This document shows positions 21,858 to 29,711 of a stretch of 38,002 nt of DNA, in pieces. Both the position numbers and the translations under genes were made by a program. How positions within the stretch are numbered: the first letter of the stretch is position 1; every line of letters starts with the position of its first letter. Under the pieces are notes generated by a model, which saw nothing but the letters and a program-made list of their open reading frames with translations, did no database searches and was not told where the DNA came from. Source of the DNA: Agathobacter sp. (lineage in GTDB: Bacteria > Bacillota > Clostridia > Lachnospirales > Lachnospiraceae); NCBI GenBank assembly GCA_022772675.1, contig JALEZW010000066.1, forward strand, positions 1 to 38,002. Reading direction: 5' to 3'.

Positions 21858-24083
21858 TTATAACAATTCGCCAATTCCTTTTTTCCCGGTGTTGCCGCCA
21901 CTATGAGATATCCTTTCAGGGGAAGACGTAATAACAAATGAATCTGCGCTTCCTTCGCATATCTTAAGCATTCTTTCAATCTGTCCTATACCCTGAGAAC
22001 GGTTATAACTTGTACCTACATAGTAAGCGATTCCATTCACATTATGCTCTCTCGATGCTCTGAAATAATTCAATTTACTAGCCGGAAGGTTCTTGCCATC
22101 AACATCATCCTTCCGCGCTACTGATGAGATGGCATCGCTGACCGCTAATTCAGAAATTTTTCCTGGATATTTTTCTGCAATCAGGTCAAACACGTCATGC
22201 ATCATATCTGACATCTTATTTGATGTGTGTGAGATACCCCAAAGGGTATACTCAAATCCGCTTGTCGTAGCCGTCACCACGTCACCATCATTCATGTCAT
22301 CATCTAATACATCTTCTATATCATCTGCAATATCTTCCTTGCCTTTAACAACGTCATTATTTTTTTCATCCAACTTCCTAAGATGCCCTGATTTAACCTC
22401 CGCAGGCGTACTTACAGAACCGCCATTCAGTAGATTTATCATGGTTGACACCTTGTCATATGTGTAGTCCTGTGTGAATTTACCATTTTGTATGATGCCT
22501 TTTGCCTCTAAATCAGCTTTTAATGTATATGCAGGCTTACAAGATTTCTCAAAATTCGGAGAAGGTGCTGCAACCGCAGATCCCTTAAGAACAGTTATAA
22601 CAGCACTTACACCGGTAGTTTCTCCGTTCCACATAAGTTTGGAATATGCACCTTTAGTATTATATTCCCATAAAGTGCTCTCAACAGGCGGTACAGGATC
22701 GGTGTGACCCGGTCCAAGTGGCTGTCCGTCAAGAACAAATTCACTTAAGGGCACACCACAAATCTTAAACATTCCCTTGATCTCAGTGAGTTTTGCCTTA
22801 TACCCATAACTTGTGCCGACCAAGTATTCTACTCCTTCAATATTATAGGCTTTACATCCTCTAAAATATGTTGGATCAGCATTTTTAGTATTTGCATTCT
22901 TTACATCCTCTGCTTTTGCAACGGATGTTCTCTGTGTCAACTGTTCTGCGTACTCAGGGTATCTGGTTGTCAATGCTTCAAACGCATCAAACATCAACTT
23001 GCCCTGTTCTCTGCCCCCGGCACGATACTCTTGTCCAAATATTGTGTACACATACTCATCATTTTTGATAATTGTGTCAGTTGATTCCCATTTCGCATAT
23101 ATTTCAATATCTTTATGAATAGGTGTTGAAAAATCCCATTCTTCGTTTGTACCAGAAATAAACCATCCCCCAAAGTCAAATCCATCCTTTACTCCTGAAT
23201 CCTGCTTTGGAACACATTCATTCTCCTTAACCTTTATATTTTTCTTAAAATCACCATTAACGATAACCACATTGTATTCACTAATAGGTTTAGGCTCCAC
23301 GAATGTATTTGATGAGATTTCACCAAAAACAGAGGTAATCCCCTCATTTATCAACTTGTCATGTATAACATCTTCAAATGCCTTATTTCCACCGTCATTT
23401 TCGTTTTTATTAGGTATGACTCTTTCCATCAGTCTTCTACATTGCGTGACTGTTAAGTATAAATTCCCGTATTTTGGCATATCTTTATATGCTTCATCAT
23501 ATAGTACGTCGTCGTTTTCCCTCTTGTACACCTTTCTCATATAATCATCTGCTATTTCAGAGAAGATTTCATTAAATTTCTTCAGCTCTGTCGGAGCATT
23601 CTGATTCAACTTACCATTTGAAAACCGTCTTGTACCAAGTCCAGTATTAGAAGCGTCTAGCATATCAGTTATGCTTCCAATATTTATTGGTAAAAAAAAC
23701 AAGGAATCTTCCTTATAATCTCCACCAGCTGCCATCGTCTTTCTAGACATCATTTCTAAAAGGCACGCATAGCTTGAGTAATAAGCATCATCAATAAATG
23801 CAATAAACGCTTTGCAATGAGGATCGCACATATTTTCATAGTATTGTGTTATCCACGAGTCCGATCCTTCATCAAATACAGTATCGAAATATACTCTCAA
23901 GCCATACTTTTGACACGTTCTGAATAAAATGCCATCCAACACTTTCTCATAATCGTCCGATTTGTAACTGATAAATACATAATCTTCATCGCCATCCATG
24001 GTTCTAAGGCAATGATCTTTAATCCAACGAATATTCCCTTCTTTGGCCGATTTTTTTCTTGCCTCCCTTTGTTCGTTAGTCAT
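21858..24083 (-). CDS. TIR-domain multidomain protein (TIR, InlB-type repeat, DUF4357-like, duplicated C-terminal domain)
   Basis: 741 residues, AGGAGG upstream of the ATG, no signal peptide or membrane helix. A TIR-like domain covers about 30-185: DYVFISYKSDD (34-44), YGLRVYFD (60-67) and SSYACLLEM (103-111), with E110 at the position of the catalytic Glu of NADase TIRs. An InlB B-repeat/Flg_new-like module follows at 269-334 (GFDFGGWFISGT, EEWDFSTPI, IEIYAKW). Residues 344-442 and 611-720 are two copies of one domain (YTIFGQ/YTLWGI, then YFR.....N..G..Y.VGTSY, ending ICG/ICE). Between them 480-565 resembles DUF4357. Probably an NAD-consuming effector or signal synthase with multiple recognition modules. 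Confidence 0.75.
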   Translation of the reverse strand: MTNEQREARKKSAKEGNIRWIKDHCLRTMDGDEDYVFISYKSDDYEKVLDGILFRTCQKYGLRVYFDTVFDEGSDSWITQYYENMCDPHCKAFIAFIDDAYYSSYACLLEMMSRKTMAAGGDYKEDSLFFLPINIGSITDMLDASNTGLGTRRFSNGKLNQNAPTELKKFNEIFSEIADDYMRKVYKRENDDVLYDEAYKDMPKYGNLYLTVTQCRRLMERVIPNKNENDGGNKAFEDVIHDKLINEGITSVFGEISSNTFVEPKPISEYNVVIVNGDFKKNIKVKENECVPKQDSGVKDGFDFGGWFISGTNEEWDFSTPIHKDIEIYAKWESTDTIIKNDEYVYTIFGQEYRAGGREQGKLMFDAFEALTTRYPEYAEQLTQRTSVAKAEDVKNANTKNADPTYFRGCKAYNIEGVEYLVGTSYGYKAKLTEIKGMFKICGVPLSEFVLDGQPLGPGHTDPVPPVESTLWEYNTKGAYSKLMWNGETTGVSAVITVLKGSAVAAPSPNFEKSCKPAYTLKADLEAKGIIQNGKFTQDYTYDKVSTMINLLNGGSVSTPAEVKSGHLRKLDEKNNDVVKGKEDIADDIEDVLDDDMNDGDVVTATTSGFEYTLWGISHTSNKMSDMMHDVFDLIAEKYPGKISELAVSDAISSVARKDDVDGKNLPASKLNYFRASREHNVNGIAYYVGTSYNRSQGIGQIERMLKICEGSADSFVITSSPERISHSGGNTGKKGIGELL

Positions 24084-24093
24084 CTCGTTCCTC

Positions 24094-26082
24094 CTACAGT
24101 CTATAGATTCTTAACCCATCATACATCTTTAGCATTGCCAACATACATTCCATCGGATCTGTATCCTTGTCCTGTTCTGCCTTATCTAATCTTATATAAT
24201 TCTGTTCGGCAGCCTCATCTGAAACATCAAATCCCGAGAAATCCGGGATCATATCCCAATGCTTACGTTCAAAGTCACGCTTATCTTTCTCAGGCTTTCC
24301 ATATGTCCAACCCATATCATAATGTTCCTGCAGCCATCTCTGATGCTCAGCTTTACCAATGGAAATAAGCTCATCATCAGTAAATCTATCTACTTGTTCA
24401 AAATCCACCGCTTTGTCGGTATAGAAGCATCCGATCATGTTCAAATATTTTGCAAACGCCTTCGCCTGATTAATATTCGAAAGCTTGTATTCCAAAGAAA
24501 GATCCTTAAATCTCTTAGCAAATTCTTCCACAACCTTACTGTCACTAAGATACAGCTCTTCCTGACCTGCAAGCTTGGCTCTCTTCCACCCATCATTCCC
24601 CCAGCGACCGTTCAAAATTATGGCGAATTTATAAAGATTAATGAAGTTGCTATTTGACAGGTAGCTTCTATTCCCGGAATGAATATGCTCCGCTAATCCC
24701 GTTTCCACATTCAAATGGATTTCACTCAGATCCACGATTAATCCAATATCCTTCTGGAACTCTGAAACCCCATTCTTTTTGATATACATTCCTGAGAACG
24801 CTTTAAGTCCCGGTGCTTTTCCTTTTCCAGGATTCTGAAGCCACTCTATGTACTCATCCTTAAAATGGTTAACTTTTTCCATTTCTTTCTCATCAAAGAG
24901 ATAAATAGCCTTGATATTATTCCCTGAAAAATCAAACGCGCAACCCATCGGATGCAATTCTTTCTTCGAATTACGTCCATAGGCTGTTCTATCCCAGCAT
25001 TGGAGTTCATCACAAAGCATGAGCATATATGCAAGGGGATGCAATTCGGCCTTAAATGGCTTGTTACCCTCGCTCTTATAGTGAGCTATGCAGAACTTAT
25101 AAAGGCTGTTATGCATCAAAATGGCAGTCAACGCATCCAAGTGCTCGGAATGCATCTCAATATCCATCTCCTCAAACAGCTTCCTGAAAAGAATTGTAGC
25201 GCTGAAATAAGCATGATCCATATAATGATTGAATTTATTGGGTTGTGTTGGCTTTTCTACAAGAAATGTACGCATCTGATCCTCAGTAAAGCCATACACA
25301 TTTCCCATTTTTTCATTCAAAACATAAGCAAAAACATCGTTTGTTGTATTAAAACTCCTCCCGGGATAAATCTTTGCTAATTCCTCTTTCACCTTATCAT
25401 CTATTGAAATGAAAGCGTCCAGATCATGATATGCCACAAAAGGTCTGCTTTCTCTCTTATCTCCCTCGACTTCAAAATATGAGCACACCTGTTCAAAGGG
25501 GAGTTCAAACGGATACCCAATGTCGTGGAACAAAGAGCTCAATCCCCAATACTGTAAATAATGCGCTGCAGCTTCCTTATCATCGGAAATTTTGTAATAT
25601 TCCTTATATGCTTTCTGATAAAGTTCGTTTGATTTATATATAGCTAATCCAAGGATGAAAACATATACGGAGTGCGAATAATGATCTCTATGTTTCATCA
25701 AAAGGCTGCTTCCGTTTACCTCATACTCGGAAAGCAGTTCAATCATTCGCCTGGTCTTCTGATAATCCCCGACAAACATCTCCAAGTAGCAGAAGTATAC
25801 ATCAAACGCATCTTCTTTTTTCCCAGACTTAAGAAAACGATTAACCGCATTTTCAAGACACAGTCTGTCTATATCCTTTTCCATGTTATAGGGTATCTGA
25901 TTTGCTTTAAGACTGGTGCCATCGAAATCAAGGTTATTTTCTGTAAAAGACGTTGCCTTGTTTTTGTCAAAACGGAGACCTTCGCAAAGGTCTCTGATAA
26001 ATGAAAGTGCAGCACCTTCCAGTGATTCTGTGGCATAGTCGTACTTTCTTATCGCCTCATTATTCAGCATTGTGTAGCTCAT
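24094..26082 (-). CDS. HD-domain phosphohydrolase-like protein with C-terminal RyR domain
   Basis: 662 residues, GGGAGG before the ATG, 10 nt upstream of the TIR gene. The HD-type core has HRDHYSHSVYVFILGLA (131-147), LFHDIGYPF (184-192), a later HYMDHAYFSA, LTAILMHNSLY and LMLCDELQCWDR, which together supply the His/Asp set of an HD metal-dependent phosphohydrolase. The C-terminus has a clear RyR motif: KAEHQRWLQEHYDMGWTYG, then AEQDKDTDPMECMLAML and the ending YDGLRIYRL. Linking an HD hydrolase to RyR suggests sensing plus degradation or conversion of a nucleotide ligand. I know of no characterised protein with this arrangement. Confidence 0.72.
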   Translation of the reverse strand: MSYTMLNNEAIRKYDYATESLEGAALSFIRDLCEGLRFDKNKATSFTENNLDFDGTSLKANQIPYNMEKDIDRLCLENAVNRFLKSGKKEDAFDVYFCYLEMFVGDYQKTRRMIELLSEYEVNGSSLLMKHRDHYSHSVYVFILGLAIYKSNELYQKAYKEYYKISDDKEAAAHYLQYWGLSSLFHDIGYPFELPFEQVCSYFEVEGDKRESRPFVAYHDLDAFISIDDKVKEELAKIYPGRSFNTTNDVFAYVLNEKMGNVYGFTEDQMRTFLVEKPTQPNKFNHYMDHAYFSATILFRKLFEEMDIEMHSEHLDALTAILMHNSLYKFCIAHYKSEGNKPFKAELHPLAYMLMLCDELQCWDRTAYGRNSKKELHPMGCAFDFSGNNIKAIYLFDEKEMEKVNHFKDEYIEWLQNPGKGKAPGLKAFSGMYIKKNGVSEFQKDIGLIVDLSEIHLNVETGLAEHIHSGNRSYLSNSNFINLYKFAIILNGRWGNDGWKRAKLAGQEELYLSDSKVVEEFAKRFKDLSLEYKLSNINQAKAFAKYLNMIGCFYTDKAVDFEQVDRFTDDELISIGKAEHQRWLQEHYDMGWTYGKPEKDKRDFERKHWDMIPDFSGFDVSDEAAEQNYIRLDKAEQDKDTDPMECMLAMLKMYDGLRIYRL

Positions 26083-26112
26083 GGTTATCCTCCCTGCTTA
26101 TTTATTTTTCAT

Positions 26113-26403
26113 TTATTCCATACAGGCCTTCATCCACTTTTTAAAATCTGCAATAGCACTTGTTGCCTTTGCCTGCTTTAATCCACAGGTCATCATATAT
26201 ACCTTCAACTTATTGCAGCATTTCGTAAGATGATAATATATGTACTCATGGCTGTAAAGACCATTTTCTTTCCAAGACAGCTGAGCCATATCGCCTTCAA
26301 GTGTATAAAGCGCATCAGAAATAGCTTGCAACTGCTCATCATTATACTTCCCGGTGTTATACGCATATTGAATAAAGTTATCAACATTCAGGGTCTGTTT
26401 CAT
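26113..26403 (-). CDS. Hypothetical helical protein, 96 residues
   Basis: MKQTLNVDNFIQYAYNTG..., all-helical by composition, with GDMAQLSWKENGLYSHEYIYYHLTKCCNK and a C-terminal KATSAIADFKKWMKACME. SD AAGGAG six nt before the ATG; the gene starts right after the HTH gene's stop and ends 30 nt before the HD-RyR gene. Unrecognised. The tight spacing suggests a dedicated accessory protein of the operon, for instance a four-helix partner or regulator. Confidence 0.6.
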   Translation of the reverse strand: MKQTLNVDNFIQYAYNTGKYNDEQLQAISDALYTLEGDMAQLSWKENGLYSHEYIYYHLTKCCNKLKVYMMTCGLKQAKATSAIADFKKWMKACME

Positions 26404-26604
26404 TCAAGTCTCCTTTTCCTTGATGTACCTGCCGGTTTTAACCCTTTCAGCGACAGGTCTATCCGTTTCTGCGTGGATCATCCACATATTGCCTATCTTC
26501 TGTGCGCCATATATTTTCCCCTTCAGGCACATCATCTGAATGGCTCGTGGCTTTACTCCCCATTTTTTTGCCATTTCACTTACCGTAATGTAACCTTCAA
26601 TCAA
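26404..26604 (-). CDS. Small HTH (MerR/excisionase-type) DNA-binding protein
   Basis: 66 residues with a TTG start, chosen because AGAGGAAAAAGAG lies directly upstream. The fold pattern is YITVSEMAKKWGVKPRAIQMMCLKGKIYGAQKIGNMWMI, a classic excisionase/MerR-like winged HTH (helix 2-turn-helix 3 at about 8-25, wing at 32-42). It is the first gene after the promoter and so may autoregulate the operon, or serve as an excisionase for the island. Confidence 0.78.
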   Translation of the reverse strand: MIEGYITVSEMAKKWGVKPRAIQMMCLKGKIYGAQKIGNMWMIHAETDRPVAERVKTGRYIKEKET

Positions 26605-26645
26605 CTCTTTTTCCTCTTTGTTTTGCTAACAAAAATCCATTTTTC

Positions 26646-26674
26646 ATTTTATGCGTTTATGCGAAAAAAAACAA
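26646..26674 (-). promoter_or_regulatory. Predicted promoter of the HTH/HD-RyR/TIR operon
   Basis: -35 TTGTTT (26674-26669), 17-bp spacer, -10 TAAAAT (26651-26646), about 45 bp before the TTG start. The spacer and -10 contain two tandem copies of CGCATAAA, which could be a binding site for the HTH or WYL protein. Confidence 0.55.
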
Positions 26675-26886
26675 GTGTTTTTTCATAGTAATCAACAAAA
26701 AAAGCCCGTAAATATCTGATTCTCTTCTCTGAAACATATTGATAAACCAGCTGCTGATAACAGATATCAAGAAAACTGATATCCACCGCGAGGTCTCCTC
26801 CATGACCGGAATTTCGGTCAGCACCCTATACCGCACTAAGCTGCGGTAAGAGGTGTAAAAAAGAACTTACACACTGTACTTGACAA
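26675..26886. other. Non-coding joint with two hairpins, upstream of the operon
   Basis: Integrase-like sequence ends abruptly at about 26887. Beyond it, on the minus strand, are two hairpins back to back (GTGTAA...TTACAC and ACCGCA-GCTTAG-TGCGGT) and a TGACCG/CGGTCA dyad. A 48-codon ORF (26657-26803) has no SD and was not called. The joint may be an insertion-sequence end or recombination scar. Confidence 0.35.
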
Positions 26887-27493
26887 ACCCCGAACCCCCG
26901 TATAAATCGCAATCAATACCATATCCACAAAAGGAATGTCATCTACATACTCCCACAGTGTCTTGACCTGTTCTTGAGTAAAAGGAATTTTTCCTTTAGA
27001 TTTTTTTAATCTCTTCCAACAAATCACCAACCTTAAATGCTCTAGCCGGATTTGTCAAAACAATTCTTCGTTCTACAGCATAGTCCAACATTAGATTGCA
27101 CATAGACTTAATTCTTTCTTGTGTGTTTAGTGAAGCATCTCTCTTATTCCCTTTGTCTTTTCCTGTCGTGGGAATCACATAACCAGTCTCCATTGCGTCT
27201 CTGATATGTCCGGGTCCAATCATTCTGATTGGCATGTCATACAAACCACTACAATATGCATAGGCTGAAGTTACTGTTCTCTTTGAACTTTCCGAATTCA
27301 GAGAGGCAAAATACCTTTCAGACCATGCCTCATAAAGATCTGAAAAAGTACTTTGTAAACTGCCTGGATCTTTCTATTCTTATCTAGCTTTGTCCCAACT
27401 GAAACCTTCGCTCTAAATGGATTCTTTTTATTTGAAGTTTTTTCGACGGTACCTCTTCCGTTTTCTCGTCTGACAGCTTTCTTCTTTGCCATA
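26887..27493 (-). pseudogene. Tyrosine integrase, copy 3, decayed
   Basis: Starts with an intact ATG and arm-binding N-terminus (MAKKKAVRRENGRGTVEKT). After RKIQAVYK a roughly 30-codon deletion with a frame change leads into STFSDLYEAWSERYF..., which runs to GDLLEEIKK. There an A7 run adds one base, and the next frame continues KSKGKIPFTQEQVKTLWEY...LIAIYTGVRG before homology stops. The whole catalytic C-terminal half (H-x-x-R, Tyr) is missing, so it cannot be active. It is useful as a guide to the true N-terminus of copies 1 and 2. Confidence 0.82.
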
Positions 27494-27617
27494 AGTATTC
27501 CTTCCTTTCTTTGTGAGAAGAAATATTCTGCTCGGTAGGTATAAAAAATGAGGACAAACCAAACCGAACGACGGCTTGATTTGTCCCCAAAATTCACTGT
27601 TTTATGCCCGTTTCTTA

Positions 27618-27653
27618 GAACTTGCCAGCGTTAGCTGCTTCCTCAACAGAAGC
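27618..27653 (-). repeat. Second attachment-like direct repeat (host-gene 3' end)
   Basis: Minus-strand ASVEEAANAGKF followed by TAA; partner of 8931-8966. Downstream bases CAAAATTCACTGTTTT also resemble TTGATTTTACTGGGTTTT beside the first copy. To the right lie GTAGACGGTTGGGTAGGTAAAC (about 27693-27715), comparable to the GTAGGTA repeats at 9.0 kb, and then the second excisionase/integrase module. It is therefore the junction between two stacked elements. Apart from this and the terminator, 27494-28105 holds no gene. Confidence 0.55.
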
Positions 27654-27900
27654 AAGCCCCCCTCATCATTCCTGCATTCTATCCCTTTTTGGGGTAGACG
27701 GTTGGGTAGGTAAACCTCTTATCAAACCAAGTATCCCATATTCATAGCAAAACTGACATGCCATTCGATGTAATTATATAATTTTTGTGACAGTTAAATT
27801 ATACCATTTATCTGCCACGATTACAAGAAATACGCATTATTTTTTGCAGGAATTCCTTTAAAATCAGCACTTCCCAAAACACCTGCAAAAGCAAAAAAAA

Positions 27901-27926
27901 GATGGCAGGAGCAAAATACTGTCATC
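27901..27926. terminator. Bidirectional terminator beside the second integrase module
   Basis: Stem GATGGCAG / CTGTCATC with AAAAAAAA before it and TTTTTT after it. It is the counterpart of the terminator at 9163-9203, confirming that the two modules are homologous over the non-coding flank as well. Confidence 0.75.
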
Positions 27927-28105
27927 TTTTTTGTGCTTATTTCAGATAAGTCTCACATCAAATTTTTAAGGCATCAACAGAAAATTTCTGCGTCTAATAG
28001 TAAAAAATCATGTTTTCCTCTCAGATACAGTTCAATCCTTCCCCCAAAGAACCCGAAGACGTTCCCTTTCCCTTTACTGTACCCCCTGCAGCTTCTGCAA
28101 TAGCC

Positions 28106-28351
28106 TCAACCATTTTCTCCATCATCCAAAGATATGATATCATCATCAAAGTAAAACCCTGTAAATTCATAAAGCAGTTTGGGGCTTACGTAAAAATCAT
28201 ACTGGGAACTTCCCTTTTTACGAAATGCTGCTCCAATCGGCAATATACCCTCAATCATCGCCTGTCGGATAAACTGTTGATCTTTTCCCATGATCTTAGC
28301 AACCGCAGTGACCGGAATATTCTTTCCGGAAAACCTTACCATCTCACTCAT
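28106..28351 (-). CDS. Excisionase-like HTH protein, intact copy
   Basis: 81 residues from Met 28351 (MSEMVRFSGKN), chosen because GGGGAGGGG lies 6 nt upstream and the ATG overlaps the integrase stop (ATGAGTGA). HTH segment IPVTAVAKIMGKDQQFIRQA, then EGILPIGAAFRKKGSSQYDF, YVSPKLLYEFTGF and an acidic FDDDI tail. Encoded immediately after the integrase and before the terminator, the position of recombination directionality factors. Gln at the position corresponding to the TAG of copy 1 shows which copy is ancestral. Confidence 0.8.
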   Translation of the reverse strand: MSEMVRFSGKNIPVTAVAKIMGKDQQFIRQAMIEGILPIGAAFRKKGSSQYDFYVSPKLLYEFTGFYFDDDIISLDDGENG

Positions 28352-29486
28352 AGAACCCCTCCCCATCAAATGTTATTTTACAGATTTCCTGATACAAATA
28401 TTCGACATCTGTATGTTTGTAATGATAATCCGTCACATCAGCCTTCAAACTATGCCCCATCATCAGCTTGATTGCCCGCTCTCGTAAGCCACATACCTCA
28501 GCCTGCGTTGCAAAGGTATGTCTCGTGCAGTGCGGCGTGAAACCGGACAGGTTTAACGTCTCCATAATATTCCGGAAGCAAGTCTTATAGGTATCATATG
28601 TAAAAGGCTTACTAACACTCCCTGTTGGAAGATTGAACAAAAAATCGCTGTGATATACTTCTCTCGCCTGCTGGTATCTGTATGCGACCAGTTTCTGAAT
28701 CATAGGATGAATCGGCACAATCCTGTTCGTACCATTACAGGTTTTCATTCCTCCAATCATATACTGCTCGTCTAAAAACACATTTTCCGTCTTTATCTGC
28801 AAGAGTTCCTGCGGTCGAAATCCTGTATAAATTCCTATCAGAACCATATCTGCAAACGGAACCATCTTACAATATTTCCAGAGCAATGCTACATCTGCAT
28901 CGCAGAACGGCTTTTTCTTCTTAGCATTCTCCTCTATTTCCTGCAAAAGCTTGTCTATTTTAAAAGCTCTCGCAGGATTTGAAAATACCAGATTTCTTTC
29001 CAAAGCATAATCAAACATCAGGTTGCACAGGGATTTGATTCTTTCCTTCGTGCCGGGTGATGCATACTTTTTCTTTCCTTTATTCTTTCCACGTGTTTCA
29101 ATCACATACCCGTAGTTCATCGCATCTTTAATGTGCCCAATCCCTATCTCCCGGATTCTCATATGGTAAAGGCTGCTGCAATACGCATAAGCAGACGTCA
29201 CCGTCCGAATAGAACTATTACTGGAAAGCGTCCTGAAATATTCCTCCGACCATGCCTTATATAAATCCTGAAATGTCACGATTTCACTGGTAAGATCATA
29301 GGGTGTCCTTAAATATTCCGTAAGTGCCTCATCCGCAAGCCCTTTGGTAGGAAAAGATCCAATTGTTTTATACCGGACCTGCGTCCTGCCATTTTTATCT
29401 GTATAACACGAAATGGGAACTTTCGCCTTGAATGGATTTCTCTTGTTATGAGTTTTTTCTACAGTTCCTCGACCATTTCCTCTTTT
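28344..29486 (-). CDS. Tyrosine recombinase / integrase, copy 2
   Basis: Open frame of 380 codons beginning right after a TAA. It encodes KRGNGRGTVEKTHNKRNPFKAK (arm-binding), TFQDLYKAWSEEYF (core-binding), YTGFRPQELLQIK, KTCNGTNR, HCTRHTFATQAEV and the Tyr region YHYKHTDVEYLYQEI, all catalytic residues present. The first standard start codon in frame is a GTG at 29279, which would cut off about 68 N-terminal residues. The expected N-terminus lies in the overlapping 46-residue ORF at 29459-29599, joined through an A6 run by a -1 shift. So the gene is either frameshifted or expressed through slippage. Confidence 0.85.
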   Translation of the reverse strand, partial: KRGNGRGTVEKTHNKRNPFKAKVPISCYTDKNGRTQVRYKTIGSFPTKGLADEALTEYLRTPYDLTSEIVTFQDLYKAWSEEYFRTLSSNSSIRTVTSAYAYCSSLYHMRIREIGIGHIKDAMNYGYVIETRGKNKGKKKYASPGTKERIKSLCNLMFDYALERNLVFSNPARAFKIDKLLQEIEENAKKKKPFCDADVALLWKYCKMVPFADMVLIGIYTGFRPQELLQIKTENVFLDEQYMIGGMKTCNGTNRIVPIHPMIQKLVAYRYQQAREVYHSDFLFNLPTGSVSKPFTYDTYKTCFRNIMETLNLSGFTPHCTRHTFATQAEVCGLRERAIKLMMGHSLKADVTDYHYKHTDVEYLYQEICKITFDGEGFYE

Positions 29487-29599
29487 TTAATACCGGTTTT
29501 CTTTTGATGCCGAACATCGAATTTCCTGCTGTCATTCATATAATCCGATCTTTTATAGCCTGAAGAATGCGATTCTATCACTTGTTCTCTAGTAATCAT
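29459..29599 (-). CDS. 46-residue ORF, probable N-terminus of integrase copy 2
   Basis: MITREQVIESHSSGYK... with an excellent SD (GAGGAGGAA, 5 nt). Its end reads QKKTGIKKEEMVEEL-stop; with one extra A in the AAAAAA run (29483-29488) it would read TGIKKRGNGRGTVEKT, matching the GI-R-KRGNGRGT start of copy 1 and AVRRENGRGT of copy 3. It is thus most simply the true start of the integrase, now out of frame by one base. Confidence 0.6.
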   Translation of the reverse strand: MITREQVIESHSSGYKRSDYMNDSRKFDVRHQKKTGIKKEEMVEEL

Positions 29600-29711
29600 A
29601 ATATTCCTCCTCCGCCTCTGCAATCATCCCTTCCATCTCCGCTTCATCCAGTTCATATACACCTGTTTTCTCCCGTTCAAAAATAAACCGGATTACACTG
29701 CAACCTCTTTC
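29589..29711 (-). other. Short acidic open frame, possibly a gene tail
   Basis: A 40-codon frame between a TGA and TAG ending ...ELDEAEMEGMIAEAEEEYYDY. No standard start except an internal ATG. It overlaps the genes on both sides and shares 17 identical bases with 391-407. May be a remnant of a small gene present in several of the stacked elements. Confidence 0.3.

Larger units (their letters stand above)
8931..27653. mobile_element. Putative 18.7-kb integrated element carrying the TIR/RyR operon
   Basis: Bounded by two direct repeats that encode the same host-gene C-terminus. The integrase and a broken excisionase-like gene sit just inside the left repeat with a terminator facing it. The cargo is PcfJ-like, DUF932, AAA+ ATPase, WYL, DUF2779, RyR, PD-(D/E)XK, TIR and HD-RyR genes. 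No relaxase or coupling protein is present, so it would be an integrative or mobilizable island rather than a self-transmissible element. A decayed integrase at 26.9-27.5 kb next to the right repeat points to an older insertion at the same place. The exact ends are inferred. Confidence 0.5.

Noticed and set aside
22994..23185. ORF inside the TIR gene
   Set aside because: Shadow frame of a long gene with clear domains.
16399..26604. Classical Thoeris or CBASS
   Set aside because: A TIR protein is present but no ThsA-like SLOG/Sir2 or macro-domain effector, no CD-NTase and no Cap2/Cap3 proteins.
26657..26803. 48-residue hydrophobic ORF upstream of the HTH gene
   Set aside because: No Shine-Dalgarno, it covers the predicted operon promoter, and an alternative frame over the same bases looks equally plausible.
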